Positions 26,312 through 34,914 are shown, numbered from the stretch's first letter. The stretch: DNA of 64,000 bases from Oceanobacillus limi (GCF_900111445.1 NZ_FOHE01000004.1:171506-235505), one strand, 5' to 3'. Notes: a model not told the origin generated them from the letters alone. Translations and numbers: made by a program.

Positions 26312-26875
26312 CTAAAACAGTTTGGTTGTTCCTTGCAATATGCCCGGAAGATTGACTTTTACATTCGTTTCTCCTTCTAAATAAGGCATACTTGTCACCC
26401 ATTTATCGTTTCCAAGATCATGCATTTGTTGTTTCTCTGCAATCTCTTCTTCCGTTAGCCACTGCAATGTGTTCGATGGACAAACACTAGCACACATTGG
26501 AGGGATGCCATCTTTGGTACGATCAATACATAAATCACATTTGTACATAAGATTTTCTTCTTCATCAAACTTAGGTATTCCATATGGGCAAGCTATTGTA
26601 CAGTTTTGACAGCCAATACATTTTTCAGTTAGAGCAGATAATACTGCTCCTGTTTCATGAATCTGAATTGCTTGTGCTGGACAGCTTCTTGCACATGCTG
26701 GGTCAACACAGTGTAAGCACATAAGTGGCATCGTTTGTCGATTTACTAATGGATTCACATCATAAACATAGTTTCTATTTTTTTGCTCATGTCCTCCACA
26801 TTGTGTGCAGGCAGCTAGACATGATCGACAACCAATACAATTTTCTAATTCAATATATAATCGTTTTTTTTCCAT
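26312..26875 (-). CDS. Four-[4Fe-4S] ferredoxin-type electron transfer subunit
   Basis: A 187-residue DmsB/NrfC-like subunit. Sixteen Cys form four cluster motifs: CIGCRSCLAAC, CLHCVDPACARSC, CIGCQNCTIAC, and CDLC with CASVC. No Tat signal is present, so it sits in the cytoplasm with the catalytic subunit. It would relay electrons from the membrane subunit to the molybdenum site. It is much shorter than the NarH beta subunit (about 490 residues), so this is not a standard NarGHI enzyme. It starts one base after the stop of the catalytic gene, behind GGAAGGTG. Confidence 0.92.
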   Translation of the reverse strand: MEKKRLYIELENCIGCRSCLAACTQCGGHEQKNRNYVYDVNPLVNRQTMPLMCLHCVDPACARSCPAQAIQIHETGAVLSALTEKCIGCQNCTIACPYGIPKFDEEENLMYKCDLCIDRTKDGIPPMCASVCPSNTLQWLTEEEIAEKQQMHDLGNDKWVTSMPYLEGETNVKVNLPGILQGTTKLF

Positions 26876-29044
26876 TTAGAGCACCTTCCCGGAATCGAGT
26901 TTCTCTATTTCGGCAGCACAAGCTTTGAACTCTGGCATTTTTGATATAGGATCCAGCGCTGCTATTGTTAATAGATTAATTGATTCATCATGACCAAAAT
27001 GATAAGGTACAAAAACAGTATCCTCTCGAATGGCCTCGGTAATTTTTACTTTATAGTACGCCTTTCCTCTTCTTGTAAAGAGGCGGATATTTTCATCATG
27101 TTGAATACCGTATTTAGCTGCAGTAACAGGATGAACTTCCACATATGGATCAGGACACATATCCTTTAAAAATTTGATTCTTCGCGTTTGGTTACCTGAT
27201 AAATAATGGTATACCACGCGTCCTGTCGTTAATCGCAATGGATATTTTTCATCCGGCTCTTCAGCTGGTGGTCGGTATGGTAGTGCACATATTTTTGCTT
27301 TTCCATCTGGATGATAGAACTTTTTATCCAAAAACATATGTGGTGTTCCTTTGTCATCTTCATCTTTACATGGCCAGAACACACCATCTTGTTTATCGAT
27401 TTTATCCCAAGTTGCACCATAATAATCAGCATACCCACCTTTGGATGCTAGTCGAAACTCTTCCGCTACGTCTTTAGCTGTTTTTAAATGAGAAAAGTAT
27501 TTCCCTCTACCTAAACGTTCGGCTAGTTCAACTTGGATCTGCCAATCCGGTTTGGATTCACCAATCGGCTCTTGGGCTTTGTTAATTTTAATAATTCTTC
27601 CCTCTAAGTTGGTAACAGTCCCTTCGTCCTCTGACCATGTTACAGAAGGTAATATAACGTCTGCATATTCTGCTGATTCAGAGAGGAAGAAGTCCGAGCA
27701 AACCATGAAATCAAGGCTCTTTAATCCTTTTCTAACAACATTTAAATTCGGAGCAGAAACAGCAGGATTTGAGCAAAGCAAGTACAATCCACGGATCGTT
27801 TTTTCATTCATCAATTCAAACATCTCATAAGCAGAAACACCTGGCTTCGGCATTTCTTCTGGATCAATTCCCCAGACTTTACTTACAGCTTTTACATGTT
27901 CTGGGTTGGTAATTTTCCGGTAACCCGGTAGTAAATCCGATTTTTGCCCGTGTTCGCGACCACCTTGACCATTCCCTTGACCAGTGAATGTAGCAACTCC
28001 TGCTTTTGGCCGGCCAATTTTCCCAGTTACAAGCGCCATATTCGTATATCCAGAAACGTTATCAACACCTTTATGCTGTTGTTCAATTCCCCGAGCAAAC
28101 ATCACAATTGCATTTGGAGCTTTCCCATAGATTTCTGCAGCACGTTCAATCTTTTCTACTGCTACTCCTGTGATCATACTTGTTGTTTCTGGAGTAAAGT
28201 CTTTTACTAGTTCTTTTGTTTCTTCAAATCCATTTGTGTGTTTATTGACGAATTCCTCATCGGCATATCCATTTTTTATTAGCAAATGTAAGATTCCATT
28301 TGCTAAAGCTAAGTCTGTTCCCGGTCGTAAATCTAAATGAACATCTGCTCTTCTAGCGACTGGCGTTTCTCGCGGATCAGCAACGATCAGATAACCGCCT
28401 CGTTCCTGCACTGCCCAAACACGGAACATAGATGTTGGGTGACATTCTGCAGTATTACTTCCCGCAATAAATAGGCAATCTGTTTCATGAACATCTGTCC
28501 ACGGTAACGTTGAGCCACGATCCACACCAAACGACCGCAAAAAACCTCCTGCTGCACTGGACATACAGAACCTACCGTTATAATCGATATATCGCGTACC
28601 CAATCCAACCCTGGCAAATTTTCCAGTTAAATAACATTTTTCATTTGTCATGGATACTCCACTAAATACAGATAAACTATCTTTTCCGTAGTTCGATTGT
28701 AGCTCACCAAACTTTTCCGCAATCAGATCATATGCTTCTTCCCAGCTCGCCTCTCGGAATCCTTCTTGCGTTCCTTTTAGTGAAGCATCGTCCCGAATGA
28801 GTGGTTTAAGAATTCGGTCATCATGGTTTGTTTGCTGATATGCAGTAACCCCTTTCGGACACATTTTCCCAACCGTAACAGGCCAGTCATACCGTGGTTC
28901 TACCCCAATGATTTTGTTCGTAGACGTATCTACTCGTAGATTCATTCCGCATTGCATACCGCAATAGCTACAGTGTGTCTTTACGAGTGTTTCATTTGGG
29001 TGTCTTACATTCTCTATTTCACGAAAAAATTTATCCCTTTGCAT
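26876..29044 (-). CDS. Molybdopterin oxidoreductase catalytic subunit, NasC/NapA-type nitrate reductase
   Basis: A 722-residue bis-MGD enzyme. A [4Fe-4S] cluster is bound by Cys25, Cys28, Cys32 and Cys62. The molybdenum ligand is Cys160 in YNGRFCMSSAAGG, as in the Nap/Nas group rather than the Asp of NarG. MGD-binding segments include NTAECHPTS and ADPRETPVARR, with QGNGQGGREHG further on. It has no Tat signal, so it is cytoplasmic. NasC-type enzymes are assimilatory, but here the subunit is teamed with membrane and ferredoxin subunits, which suggests a respiratory or quinol-linked role. Start ATG 29044 follows AAGGAGGC; the upstream frame extension would overlap the membrane gene. Confidence 0.9.
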   Translation of the reverse strand: MQRDKFFREIENVRHPNETLVKTHCSYCGMQCGMNLRVDTSTNKIIGVEPRYDWPVTVGKMCPKGVTAYQQTNHDDRILKPLIRDDASLKGTQEGFREASWEEAYDLIAEKFGELQSNYGKDSLSVFSGVSMTNEKCYLTGKFARVGLGTRYIDYNGRFCMSSAAGGFLRSFGVDRGSTLPWTDVHETDCLFIAGSNTAECHPTSMFRVWAVQERGGYLIVADPRETPVARRADVHLDLRPGTDLALANGILHLLIKNGYADEEFVNKHTNGFEETKELVKDFTPETTSMITGVAVEKIERAAEIYGKAPNAIVMFARGIEQQHKGVDNVSGYTNMALVTGKIGRPKAGVATFTGQGNGQGGREHGQKSDLLPGYRKITNPEHVKAVSKVWGIDPEEMPKPGVSAYEMFELMNEKTIRGLYLLCSNPAVSAPNLNVVRKGLKSLDFMVCSDFFLSESAEYADVILPSVTWSEDEGTVTNLEGRIIKINKAQEPIGESKPDWQIQVELAERLGRGKYFSHLKTAKDVAEEFRLASKGGYADYYGATWDKIDKQDGVFWPCKDEDDKGTPHMFLDKKFYHPDGKAKICALPYRPPAEEPDEKYPLRLTTGRVVYHYLSGNQTRRIKFLKDMCPDPYVEVHPVTAAKYGIQHDENIRLFTRRGKAYYKVKITEAIREDTVFVPYHFGHDESINLLTIAALDPISKMPEFKACAAEIEKLDSGKVL

Positions 29045-30107
29045 TTTGGTTAGCCTCCTTAACTGGCACCTTATGAGTTTCAAATCCTGAGAACCTAGCA
29101 ATTCGATATTTCCTACGGCAAGGAAGGCATAATTCTGCTAGATTAAAACCGTCTTTCATATTGAATTCCATATCATTTTTTCCTAACACATCGATGACGT
29201 CATTGGACTGCTCTGTTGAAACAAACCCTGTACCACAAACCTTGCATTCTTTCATCGATTTCTCCCCATAATGCTCACGGTAGTTTCGCGCAAACACACT
29301 TAGTGGGCGAAACGGAATATGTGCTAGTTTTCCAAAAGGTAAATAGATTAAAGTAACGATAACGGAGTATTGATGGATCAACGACATCGCATAATGTCCC
29401 GCTCCATGTAAAAATACATTCATAAATGTCAAAATTAATCCGGTAACACTAATAATTAATAAGAGATATAACGGCATAAAGTCATACAAGAAATTTTGGT
29501 CAGCCCTAGCTTGCATATTTTTTAGTCGACGATACAGCGCCATGCATACCCCAATGATTACAGAGATCGCACTGAAATTTAATGCATTATATGAGAAAAA
29601 GGCGATGATTCCATCCGCAGGGACAGTCATGAGATTAATACCCATGAACACGATGGTATAATATCCGCTTTCTGCCATCGTAAAATACATCCAACCAAAG
29701 ACAAGCGGAAAAGTAACGAAACAGGAAACAATACAACCCCACCCAATCAGAACATGCTGGGTCCATCGGTAAATTCCCCTATTCCAAATAAACCGGTATG
29801 TAGCTAAATGCTCTGCAGACGTTTTCGGAGTGGATTTCCGAAACAATAGTTTTATGCCTTTTTTAATTATTATTTTGGTTGGTGGCCGTTCTCCCCAAGC
29901 AATAAAGCGATAAAAGAAGCCTCCTAAAAACACAATTGTTCCTACCATATAGCCATAAAGATTTAGGTCGACGTGCGTAAACATTCTTGTTCCAATAAAG
30001 GATAGAATGACAATACCGCTCACTGCCAAGAACATTGATTTAGCAAAATGCGATGCAAATGCATTATTGATCGAATTCTTGCTTACCTTTACATTAGTTT
30101 CTTCCAT
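29031..30107 (-). CDS. NarI/DsrM-like membrane subunit with Cys-rich cytoplasmic tail
   Basis: A 358-residue membrane protein with about seven hydrophobic helices. Paired His residues in helices (YRWTQHVLIGWG; LHGAGHYAMSLIHQYSV) and the closing LPFGKLAHIPF match the NarI/DsrM cytochrome b plan, so it probably binds b hemes and menaquinol. The C-terminal tail of about 65 residues carries CxxC twice (ECKVCG and LCLPC), forming a possible zinc ribbon or Fe-S site; this tail is not part of classical NarI. It is the first gene of the operon, behind GGGAGA. It overlaps the catalytic gene by 14 bp. Confidence 0.82.
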   Translation of the reverse strand: MEETNVKVSKNSINNAFASHFAKSMFLAVSGIVILSFIGTRMFTHVDLNLYGYMVGTIVFLGGFFYRFIAWGERPPTKIIIKKGIKLLFRKSTPKTSAEHLATYRFIWNRGIYRWTQHVLIGWGCIVSCFVTFPLVFGWMYFTMAESGYYTIVFMGINLMTVPADGIIAFFSYNALNFSAISVIIGVCMALYRRLKNMQARADQNFLYDFMPLYLLLIISVTGLILTFMNVFLHGAGHYAMSLIHQYSVIVTLIYLPFGKLAHIPFRPLSVFARNYREHYGEKSMKECKVCGTGFVSTEQSNDVIDVLGKNDMEFNMKDGFNLAELCLPCRRKYRIARFSGFETHKVPVKEANQNAKG

Positions 30108-30158
30108 TATGAATCTCCCTATCTGAGCATATTTTTCATACGAATTTCTTCTCCCTTT

Positions 30159-30226
30159 ATTATAGGTACACTATTGCTAAGTCGGAATTAGGGAACTTCC
30201 TTATCTTTAAGGGGAAATTCCCCTAA
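30159..30226 (-). promoter_or_regulatory. Promoter of the nitrate cluster with two NreC-like boxes
   Basis: On the minus strand, TATAAT (30164-30159) is a perfect -10 about 50 bp before the first gene. Upstream are two palindromes: TTAGGGAACTTCCTTA (30188-30203) and TTAAGGGGAAATTCCCCTAA (30207-30226). They are centred at about -43 and -64 if transcription starts near 30152. Staphylococcal NreC recognises TAGGG-N4-CCCTA-type sites, and an NreC-type regulator is encoded in the cluster. No good -35 is present, as expected for an activated promoter. Direct binding is inference. Confidence 0.7.
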
Positions 30227-30240
30227 CTCTAGTGAAGCTT

Positions 30241-30407
30241 CATCAGTGGGGGTTAAATCATGTCGGAACGATCACGTCCTGTACGTCGTAACTTCCCACT
30301 TCCAACCTACGAAGTAACTAAGTAGGCTAAGCGGGGATTAACTGAAGGTGAAATACCCGATTCGTTTATCTAGCAATCTATGGGTGCTGGAGACCATACG
30401 ATAAACG
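30241..30407 (+). repeat. Unassigned structured intergenic element, copy A
   Basis: This 167-bp block shares ordered words with a second block on the opposite strand near 51.1-51.26 kb: ACGTCCTGT, a CAACCTRCGA word, GGATYAACTGAAGG and a GATTCG word, all in the same order and similar spacing. Copy A closes with an 8-bp stem CGTTTATC/GATAAACG (30363-30370 with 30400-30407). It lies between the divergent nitrate and terC promoters. It may be a dispersed repeat or a structured RNA; I do not recognise the family. Confidence 0.55.
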
Positions 30408-30481
30408 TGATATCCGACTCCATCACTCGGTTCAAAGAATTGACATATTTTAAGATTAGTGATTATATAGTAACTAGTTTC

Positions 30482-30641
30482 AAAGGGGAGTAGCTTTTAC
30501 AGTAAAGTCGTCAATTCAGAGTATTTTATACTCTCGGTTTTACTGGCAACTACCGGTGTTGTTAGCAAGACCTTTGCCAATGTGGTAAAGGTCTATGTTA
30601 GTGGCCTTTACCACATTGCGTGGTGAAGGCCACTATTTTTA
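30482..30641 (+). ncRNA. yybP-ykoY manganese riboswitch with terminator platform
   Basis: The leader opens with AAAGGGGAGTAGC and contains ACCGGTG with the hairpin GACCTTTGCC...GGTAAAGGTC (30570-30593), the hallmarks of the yybP-ykoY class that senses Mn2+. A strong terminator, GTGGCCTTTACCAC with GTGGTGAAGGCCAC and a T run (30601-30641), follows. Its 5' arm, GGCCTTTACC, can instead pair within the aptamer (AAAGG at 30482-30486 with CCTTT), so ligand binding would free transcription. The switch lies just upstream of a TerC exporter gene, as in ykoY of B. subtilis. Confidence 0.92.
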
Positions 30642-30661
30642 TAATGAAGGGAACAGAATCT

Positions 30662-31444
30662 ATGGAATCAATTTGGCTAGAATATGCATGGACATTACTC
30701 ATTTTAATTGGATTAGAGGGGCTATTATCAGCTGATAATGCACTTGTATTGGCAGTTATCGCGAAGCATCTTCCGGAAGATCAAAAGAAGAGAGCAATCA
30801 ATTACGGATTATTGGGAGCATTTATTTTTAGGTTTACTGCATTATTTACTATCTCTTTTATTGCAAATGTTTGGCAAGTCCAGGCAATTGGTGCAGCATA
30901 TCTGATTTACTTAGGTGTAAAACACGTCATTTCCGACCACTTCAGCTCTGCAAAAGAAGAAGAGGAGGCAGAAGTGAAGGGTTCTGGTAAAGGCTTTTGG
31001 CCAACCGTAGCTAAAATAGGATTGGCCGACCTAGCTTTCGCTATTGACTCCATATTAGCGGCTGTCGCACTAGCTATCGTTCTTCCAGAAACCTCGTTAC
31101 CTACATTTGGTGGTATGGACGGCGGGCAATTTTTAATCGTTGTATTGGCTGGAATTTCCGGACTGATATTAATAAAATTTGCTGCAACTTGGTTTGTGAA
31201 GCTTCTAGACGAGCGTCCTTCACTTGAAACAGTTGCTTACATTATCGTAGCTTGGGTTGGAGTTAAGCTTGCTGTAATTACGCTATGTCACCCTGAAGTA
31301 GGAATTTTAGATGAGCATTTTGCACATAGCACCGGTTGGACAATTACTTTCTGGACCATTCTCCTAGGTGTTGCCGTAATTGGATGGTTCCTTTCAGGAA
31401 GATCTGCATCAAACAAAAAAGAACAAATTCGAGAAACTTCCTAA
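30662..31444 (+). CDS. TerC family membrane protein (YkoY-like Mn2+ exporter)
   Basis: A 260-residue membrane protein with seven to eight hydrophobic helices. The TerC metal-binding acidic residues are visible as LEGLLSADNALVLA and GLADLAFAIDSILAAVA. TerC proteins of this type export or load Mn2+, often onto extracytoplasmic enzymes. Control by the yybP-ykoY riboswitch fits exactly. ATG 30662 is chosen with AAGGGA 9 bp upstream; the frame extends further 5' through the riboswitch terminator and is not used. It is a single gene. Confidence 0.93.
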   Translation: MESIWLEYAWTLLILIGLEGLLSADNALVLAVIAKHLPEDQKKRAINYGLLGAFIFRFTALFTISFIANVWQVQAIGAAYLIYLGVKHVISDHFSSAKEEEEAEVKGSGKGFWPTVAKIGLADLAFAIDSILAAVALAIVLPETSLPTFGGMDGGQFLIVVLAGISGLILIKFAATWFVKLLDERPSLETVAYIIVAWVGVKLAVITLCHPEVGILDEHFAHSTGWTITFWTILLGVAVIGWFLSGRSASNKKEQIRETS

Positions 31445-31446
31445 AC

Positions 31447-31484
31447 AAAAACAGGGAGGTGCCTGGCACCTCCCTGTTTTTTTC
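31447..31484 (+). terminator. Terminator of terC built on the GGTGCCTGGCACC repeat
   Basis: A perfect 14-bp stem with arms AACAGGGAGGTGCC and GGCACCTCCCTGTT, followed by a T run. The centre is the dispersed GGTGCCTGGCACC palindrome. It probably also serves the convergent ABC exporter gene. Confidence 0.88.
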
Positions 31485-31506
31485 CATACGCCTTTAATGT
31501 TCTATT

Positions 31507-33243
31507 TTACGTCAGTTGCTGTTCTGCAAATTCTTGATAAAGCGCATGAGATGCTATTAATTCTTTATGCGTCCCACTACCTGTTATTTCCCCGTTGTCG
31601 ATAAAAATAATTTTATCTGCGTCAACAATTGTGGATAACCTGTGTGCAATAACAAAAGTTGTTCTTCCCTCCATCAAACGGGTTAATGCCTTTTGGACAA
31701 TTCCTTCTGATTGACTGTCCAAACTTGCTGTTGCTTCATCCATCATCAGAATTTTAGGGTCGCGTAAAAAGGCGCGTGCAATATTGATACGCTGTCTTTG
31801 TCCACCAGAAAGCTTAACACCACGCTCACCCACCTCCGTATCCAAACCTTGATCAAAAGACCGAATAAACTCATCTGCGAAGGCCATCTTCGTAACCTCC
31901 CATAGTTTCTCGTCTGGAATGGTTGGAGCATTTGGTAGCCCATAGGTTAAATTTTCCCGTATCGTCCCTGCCATCATTGCACTTTCTTGGGATACATAGC
32001 CAATTTGCCCCCGCCAAGAACGTAATGAGAAATCCTGAATTGGAGTATTACCAATTCGTATCTCCCCGCTAGTTGGTTCGTAATACCTTTCTAACAAAGA
32101 AAACAGCGTTGTTTTCCCTCCGCCACTCGGTCCAGCAAATGCAATCATTTCACCAGGTTTCGCCGTAAAGGAAACGTTTTTCAATACAGGATGTGCTTCA
32201 TCATAGGCAAAAGATACATTCGATACACATATCTCTTCATTCGAAATATCTTTATCAATCCCTGTTTGTCCTGATTCTTCAGGAATTTCCAAAATACGAA
32301 TAATACGTTCTGTTGCTCCTTTAGCCTTTTGTAACTCCGTAAAAAACATAGCAAAGGATGTAATCGGATAGATAATTTGGAATAAATAAAGTAAAAAAGC
32401 TACTAGTGAACCAGTCGACATCGATCCTTCTGCTACACGAATTCCACCATAGCCAATAATAACGACAATAACAAACATAACCACCGTATACATAAATGGC
32501 CCTATTAAAGCAAAAATCCGCGCTTCTTTTAGCCCATATTTATATAAATTTACGATGCCAGTCATCCCTTTTTTCTCTTCCACGTTCTCTGCTGTCGATG
32601 ATTTCATTAACCGTATTTCACTTAGAGTCTGTTGAATATTTCCCGTAAAATTAGCCGTTTCGTCTTGCAGACCCTTTGATATCTTGGACATTCTCGTCCC
32701 AAGTGGAATCATAATAATGAATGTTACTGGTACTGCAATTAACATTAATAATGTCATTCTCCAGTCCATAATGAGTAAGATTACGATTGCACCGAAAATG
32801 GTAATCAAACCGGTAATAAACTGTGGAAAATGTTGTGAGATTAGATTCTTTACAATACCCGTATCATTAACAACACGGCTAACCGACTCCCCACTAGCTT
32901 GTTTATCAAAGTACCCCACCGGAAGTCGAATCAGTTTAAACCACATCATTTCCCGTAATCGAGCAACAATTTTCTGTCCAACTGCAGCTAGTAAATAGGT
33001 AGACACACCATCTACCACCGCTTGTAAAATAAACACAATAACAATATTAACTACAAGAGTAGTACTTAATGCTTCAACAGAGAAGCCATCCACCAACTCT
33101 CTTGTTAACAGTGGGATGGAAAGACCTACAAGCATTGTCAGAATACTTCCGATCGAGCCGAAAGTTAATGCTAATTTAGGAATATTCGTGGATAAAATCA
33201 GATTAATAAAAGGCTTAATTCCATCTTGATTCGTTTTCTTCAT
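31507..33243 (-). CDS. ABC exporter half-transporter (BmrA-like)
   Basis: A 578-residue fused permease-ATPase. Residues 1 to about 310 contain six transmembrane helices, and the nucleotide-binding domain has Walker A (GPSGGGKTT), signature (LSGGQRQR), Walker B (ILMMDEATASLD) and the switch His (VIAHRLS). It most likely works as a homodimer exporting drugs, lipids or peptides, like BmrA of B. subtilis. There is no partner half-transporter nearby. The start follows ATAGGAG. The substrate is unknown. Confidence 0.9.
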   Translation of the reverse strand: MKKTNQDGIKPFINLILSTNIPKLALTFGSIGSILTMLVGLSIPLLTRELVDGFSVEALSTTLVVNIVIVFILQAVVDGVSTYLLAAVGQKIVARLREMMWFKLIRLPVGYFDKQASGESVSRVVNDTGIVKNLISQHFPQFITGLITIFGAIVILLIMDWRMTLLMLIAVPVTFIIMIPLGTRMSKISKGLQDETANFTGNIQQTLSEIRLMKSSTAENVEEKKGMTGIVNLYKYGLKEARIFALIGPFMYTVVMFVIVVIIGYGGIRVAEGSMSTGSLVAFLLYLFQIIYPITSFAMFFTELQKAKGATERIIRILEIPEESGQTGIDKDISNEEICVSNVSFAYDEAHPVLKNVSFTAKPGEMIAFAGPSGGGKTTLFSLLERYYEPTSGEIRIGNTPIQDFSLRSWRGQIGYVSQESAMMAGTIRENLTYGLPNAPTIPDEKLWEVTKMAFADEFIRSFDQGLDTEVGERGVKLSGGQRQRINIARAFLRDPKILMMDEATASLDSQSEGIVQKALTRLMEGRTTFVIAHRLSTIVDADKIIFIDNGEITGSGTHKELIASHALYQEFAEQQLT

Positions 33244-33507
33244 TTTATTCTCCTATCTTTTTCAGAAAGTGTATTTCCTTTTAGACAAGCAGTAGTAACT
33301 ATACCTATACACCTGCCACCTTTTCCCCTGCATTCAGTCCTACATGGTACTAGTTAAACTATATATTTATCATCACGGCCGGACAAGACTTAGCCAATCC
33401 TACACACGGATAATGCGAATTTCCAATCAGTGGCTGGATACGAGCTGGACGTGGCTGTTTCTATCAATAAAATTATCCACAGGGATATAATTTCCTGGTA
33501 AGCAGGA

Positions 33508-33548
33508 AAAAAACCACCGTACATCTTATTAATAATGCTCGGTGGTTC
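33508..33548 (-). terminator. Terminator of the yfkAB-like gene
   Basis: On the minus strand, AACCACCG and CGGTGGTT form a stem followed by TTTTTTT. It sits 11 bp after the stop. The region 33244-33507 shows no other feature. Confidence 0.85.
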
Positions 33549-33558
33549 CATCTTGTTA

Positions 33559-34686
33559 TCATAAACGGATATTCGCTCTTCTACTTTGAAAATCAACATC
33601 TTTGTAATACGTATTTTTCACTAATAAATTTGGACCTAGGCATTTAACGGCAGGACAGTGACAATTGAGTTGTTTTGCCGTATTCGTATCCATCCAGCGT
33701 GAATACGCATCAAGTAAGGAGGTATCCTGAATATTCCCTACAGAAGGCTCCTCATCGCCAAAGTCTGTAACGATAACATCGCCGGTAAATATATTTACAT
33801 TTAGGCGCGACCGTCCATCTGGATCATTTCTTACCGTTACATTTTTTTCTTTATATAGACGCTGAAGCAACTTCAAATCCGCTTCATTCAAACTACATGG
33901 ATAAAAAGGTAACGTCCCGAACAACATCCAACTATCTTGGTTTCGATGATCAAGTAATCTTGTAATAGCCGCTCTAATTTCATCAAGGTCTAACGTTTCT
34001 AGATTACTAGCAAAATCCACTGGGTACATCGGATGAATTTCATGCCGCGCACAGCCCATCTCCAAGACATGATCATGAATCTTTTCTAAATAGGGAAACG
34101 TCCGCCGATTTAGCATGGTCTCTGCGGAAACCATCACCCCTGCCTTAGCAAGAGCCTGTGAATTTTCGACCATTTTCTCAAAATACTTTTTCCTATTTTC
34201 CTCTGAGGGCTTCCGTTCCATACGCGCAAATCCAGTTTCCGCAAATTCATCTTCAGTACCCCAATTATGGGAAATATGTAAAACATCTAAGTAAGGAATA
34301 ATTGCTTCATATCGTTGATAGGGTAAAGTCAAATTGGAATTAATTTGAGTTTTTACTCCTCGACTATGGGCATATTTTAGGAGTGGTAAAACATAGTTTC
34401 TTACTGATTTTTTGTTCATCATCGGTTCTCCACCTGTAATACTTAACGTGCGTAGATGGGGAATTTCCTCCAACCGTTTCAAGATTAGTTCAATAGGTAA
34501 AGCCTCTGGATCCATATCCTGTAGGGTATAGCCAACGGCACAGTGGGCACAGCGCATGTTACACATATATGTTGTAGTAAATTCAACATTTGATAACGTC
34601 ATTTTACCATGTTCTTCTACATCCATATAAGCTTCCCACGGATCATAGTTTGGGGATAATGCCTTATCCTTTAAATTCATATTCAT
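33559..34686 (-). CDS. yfkAB: Radical SAM/CxCxxxxC motif protein YfkAB
   Basis: A 375-residue radical SAM protein. The cluster motif is CNMRCAHC (Cys-x3-Cys-x2-Cys), and a GGEP motif follows in SITGGEPMMN. Near the C-terminus is the family-defining CxCxxxxC (NCHCPAVKCLGPN), probably an auxiliary metal or Fe-S site. The length matches B. subtilis YfkAB (originally split as yfkA and yfkB). Start ATG 34686 follows AAGGGAG at 6 bp; the upstream ATG at 34713 lies before this site. The reaction is not known. Confidence 0.92.
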   Translation of the reverse strand: MNMNLKDKALSPNYDPWEAYMDVEEHGKMTLSNVEFTTTYMCNMRCAHCAVGYTLQDMDPEALPIELILKRLEEIPHLRTLSITGGEPMMNKKSVRNYVLPLLKYAHSRGVKTQINSNLTLPYQRYEAIIPYLDVLHISHNWGTEDEFAETGFARMERKPSEENRKKYFEKMVENSQALAKAGVMVSAETMLNRRTFPYLEKIHDHVLEMGCARHEIHPMYPVDFASNLETLDLDEIRAAITRLLDHRNQDSWMLFGTLPFYPCSLNEADLKLLQRLYKEKNVTVRNDPDGRSRLNVNIFTGDVIVTDFGDEEPSVGNIQDTSLLDAYSRWMDTNTAKQLNCHCPAVKCLGPNLLVKNTYYKDVDFQSRRANIRL

Positions 34687-34796
34687 TGGTAACTCCCTTT
34701 CGCTAGTTGTCATTCATCGTTGAATTATTATATGATATATATCTATTATTCTAACATGCACTCATTATTACGAATACTATTACTTGTACCGAGATT

Positions 34797-34830
34797 AAAA
34801 ACCCCCGAATTCCATTAAATTCAGGGGTTT
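34797..34830 (-). terminator. Terminator-like hairpin
   Basis: The stem AAACCCC...GAATT with AATTC...GGGGTTT has T residues on the minus-strand exit. It lies downstream of the ABC-2 exporter gene and upstream of yfkAB. Confidence 0.75.
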
Positions 34831-34914
34831 GAATCTGATAATCAACTTCGGAAATCAACCTTCATCCGGTTTTATCGCCCTTCCTACCTTAAAAGCCTTC
34901 CCGCCAATCAACGA

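Noticed and set aside
30108..30240. Molybdenum cofactor (moco) riboswitch before the nitrate operon
   Set aside because: No moco RNA consensus was found; the structure present is explained by NreC-type palindromes.
33390..33599. 69-codon minus-strand frame
   Set aside because: It overlaps the yfkAB stop region and its terminator and has no start signal.
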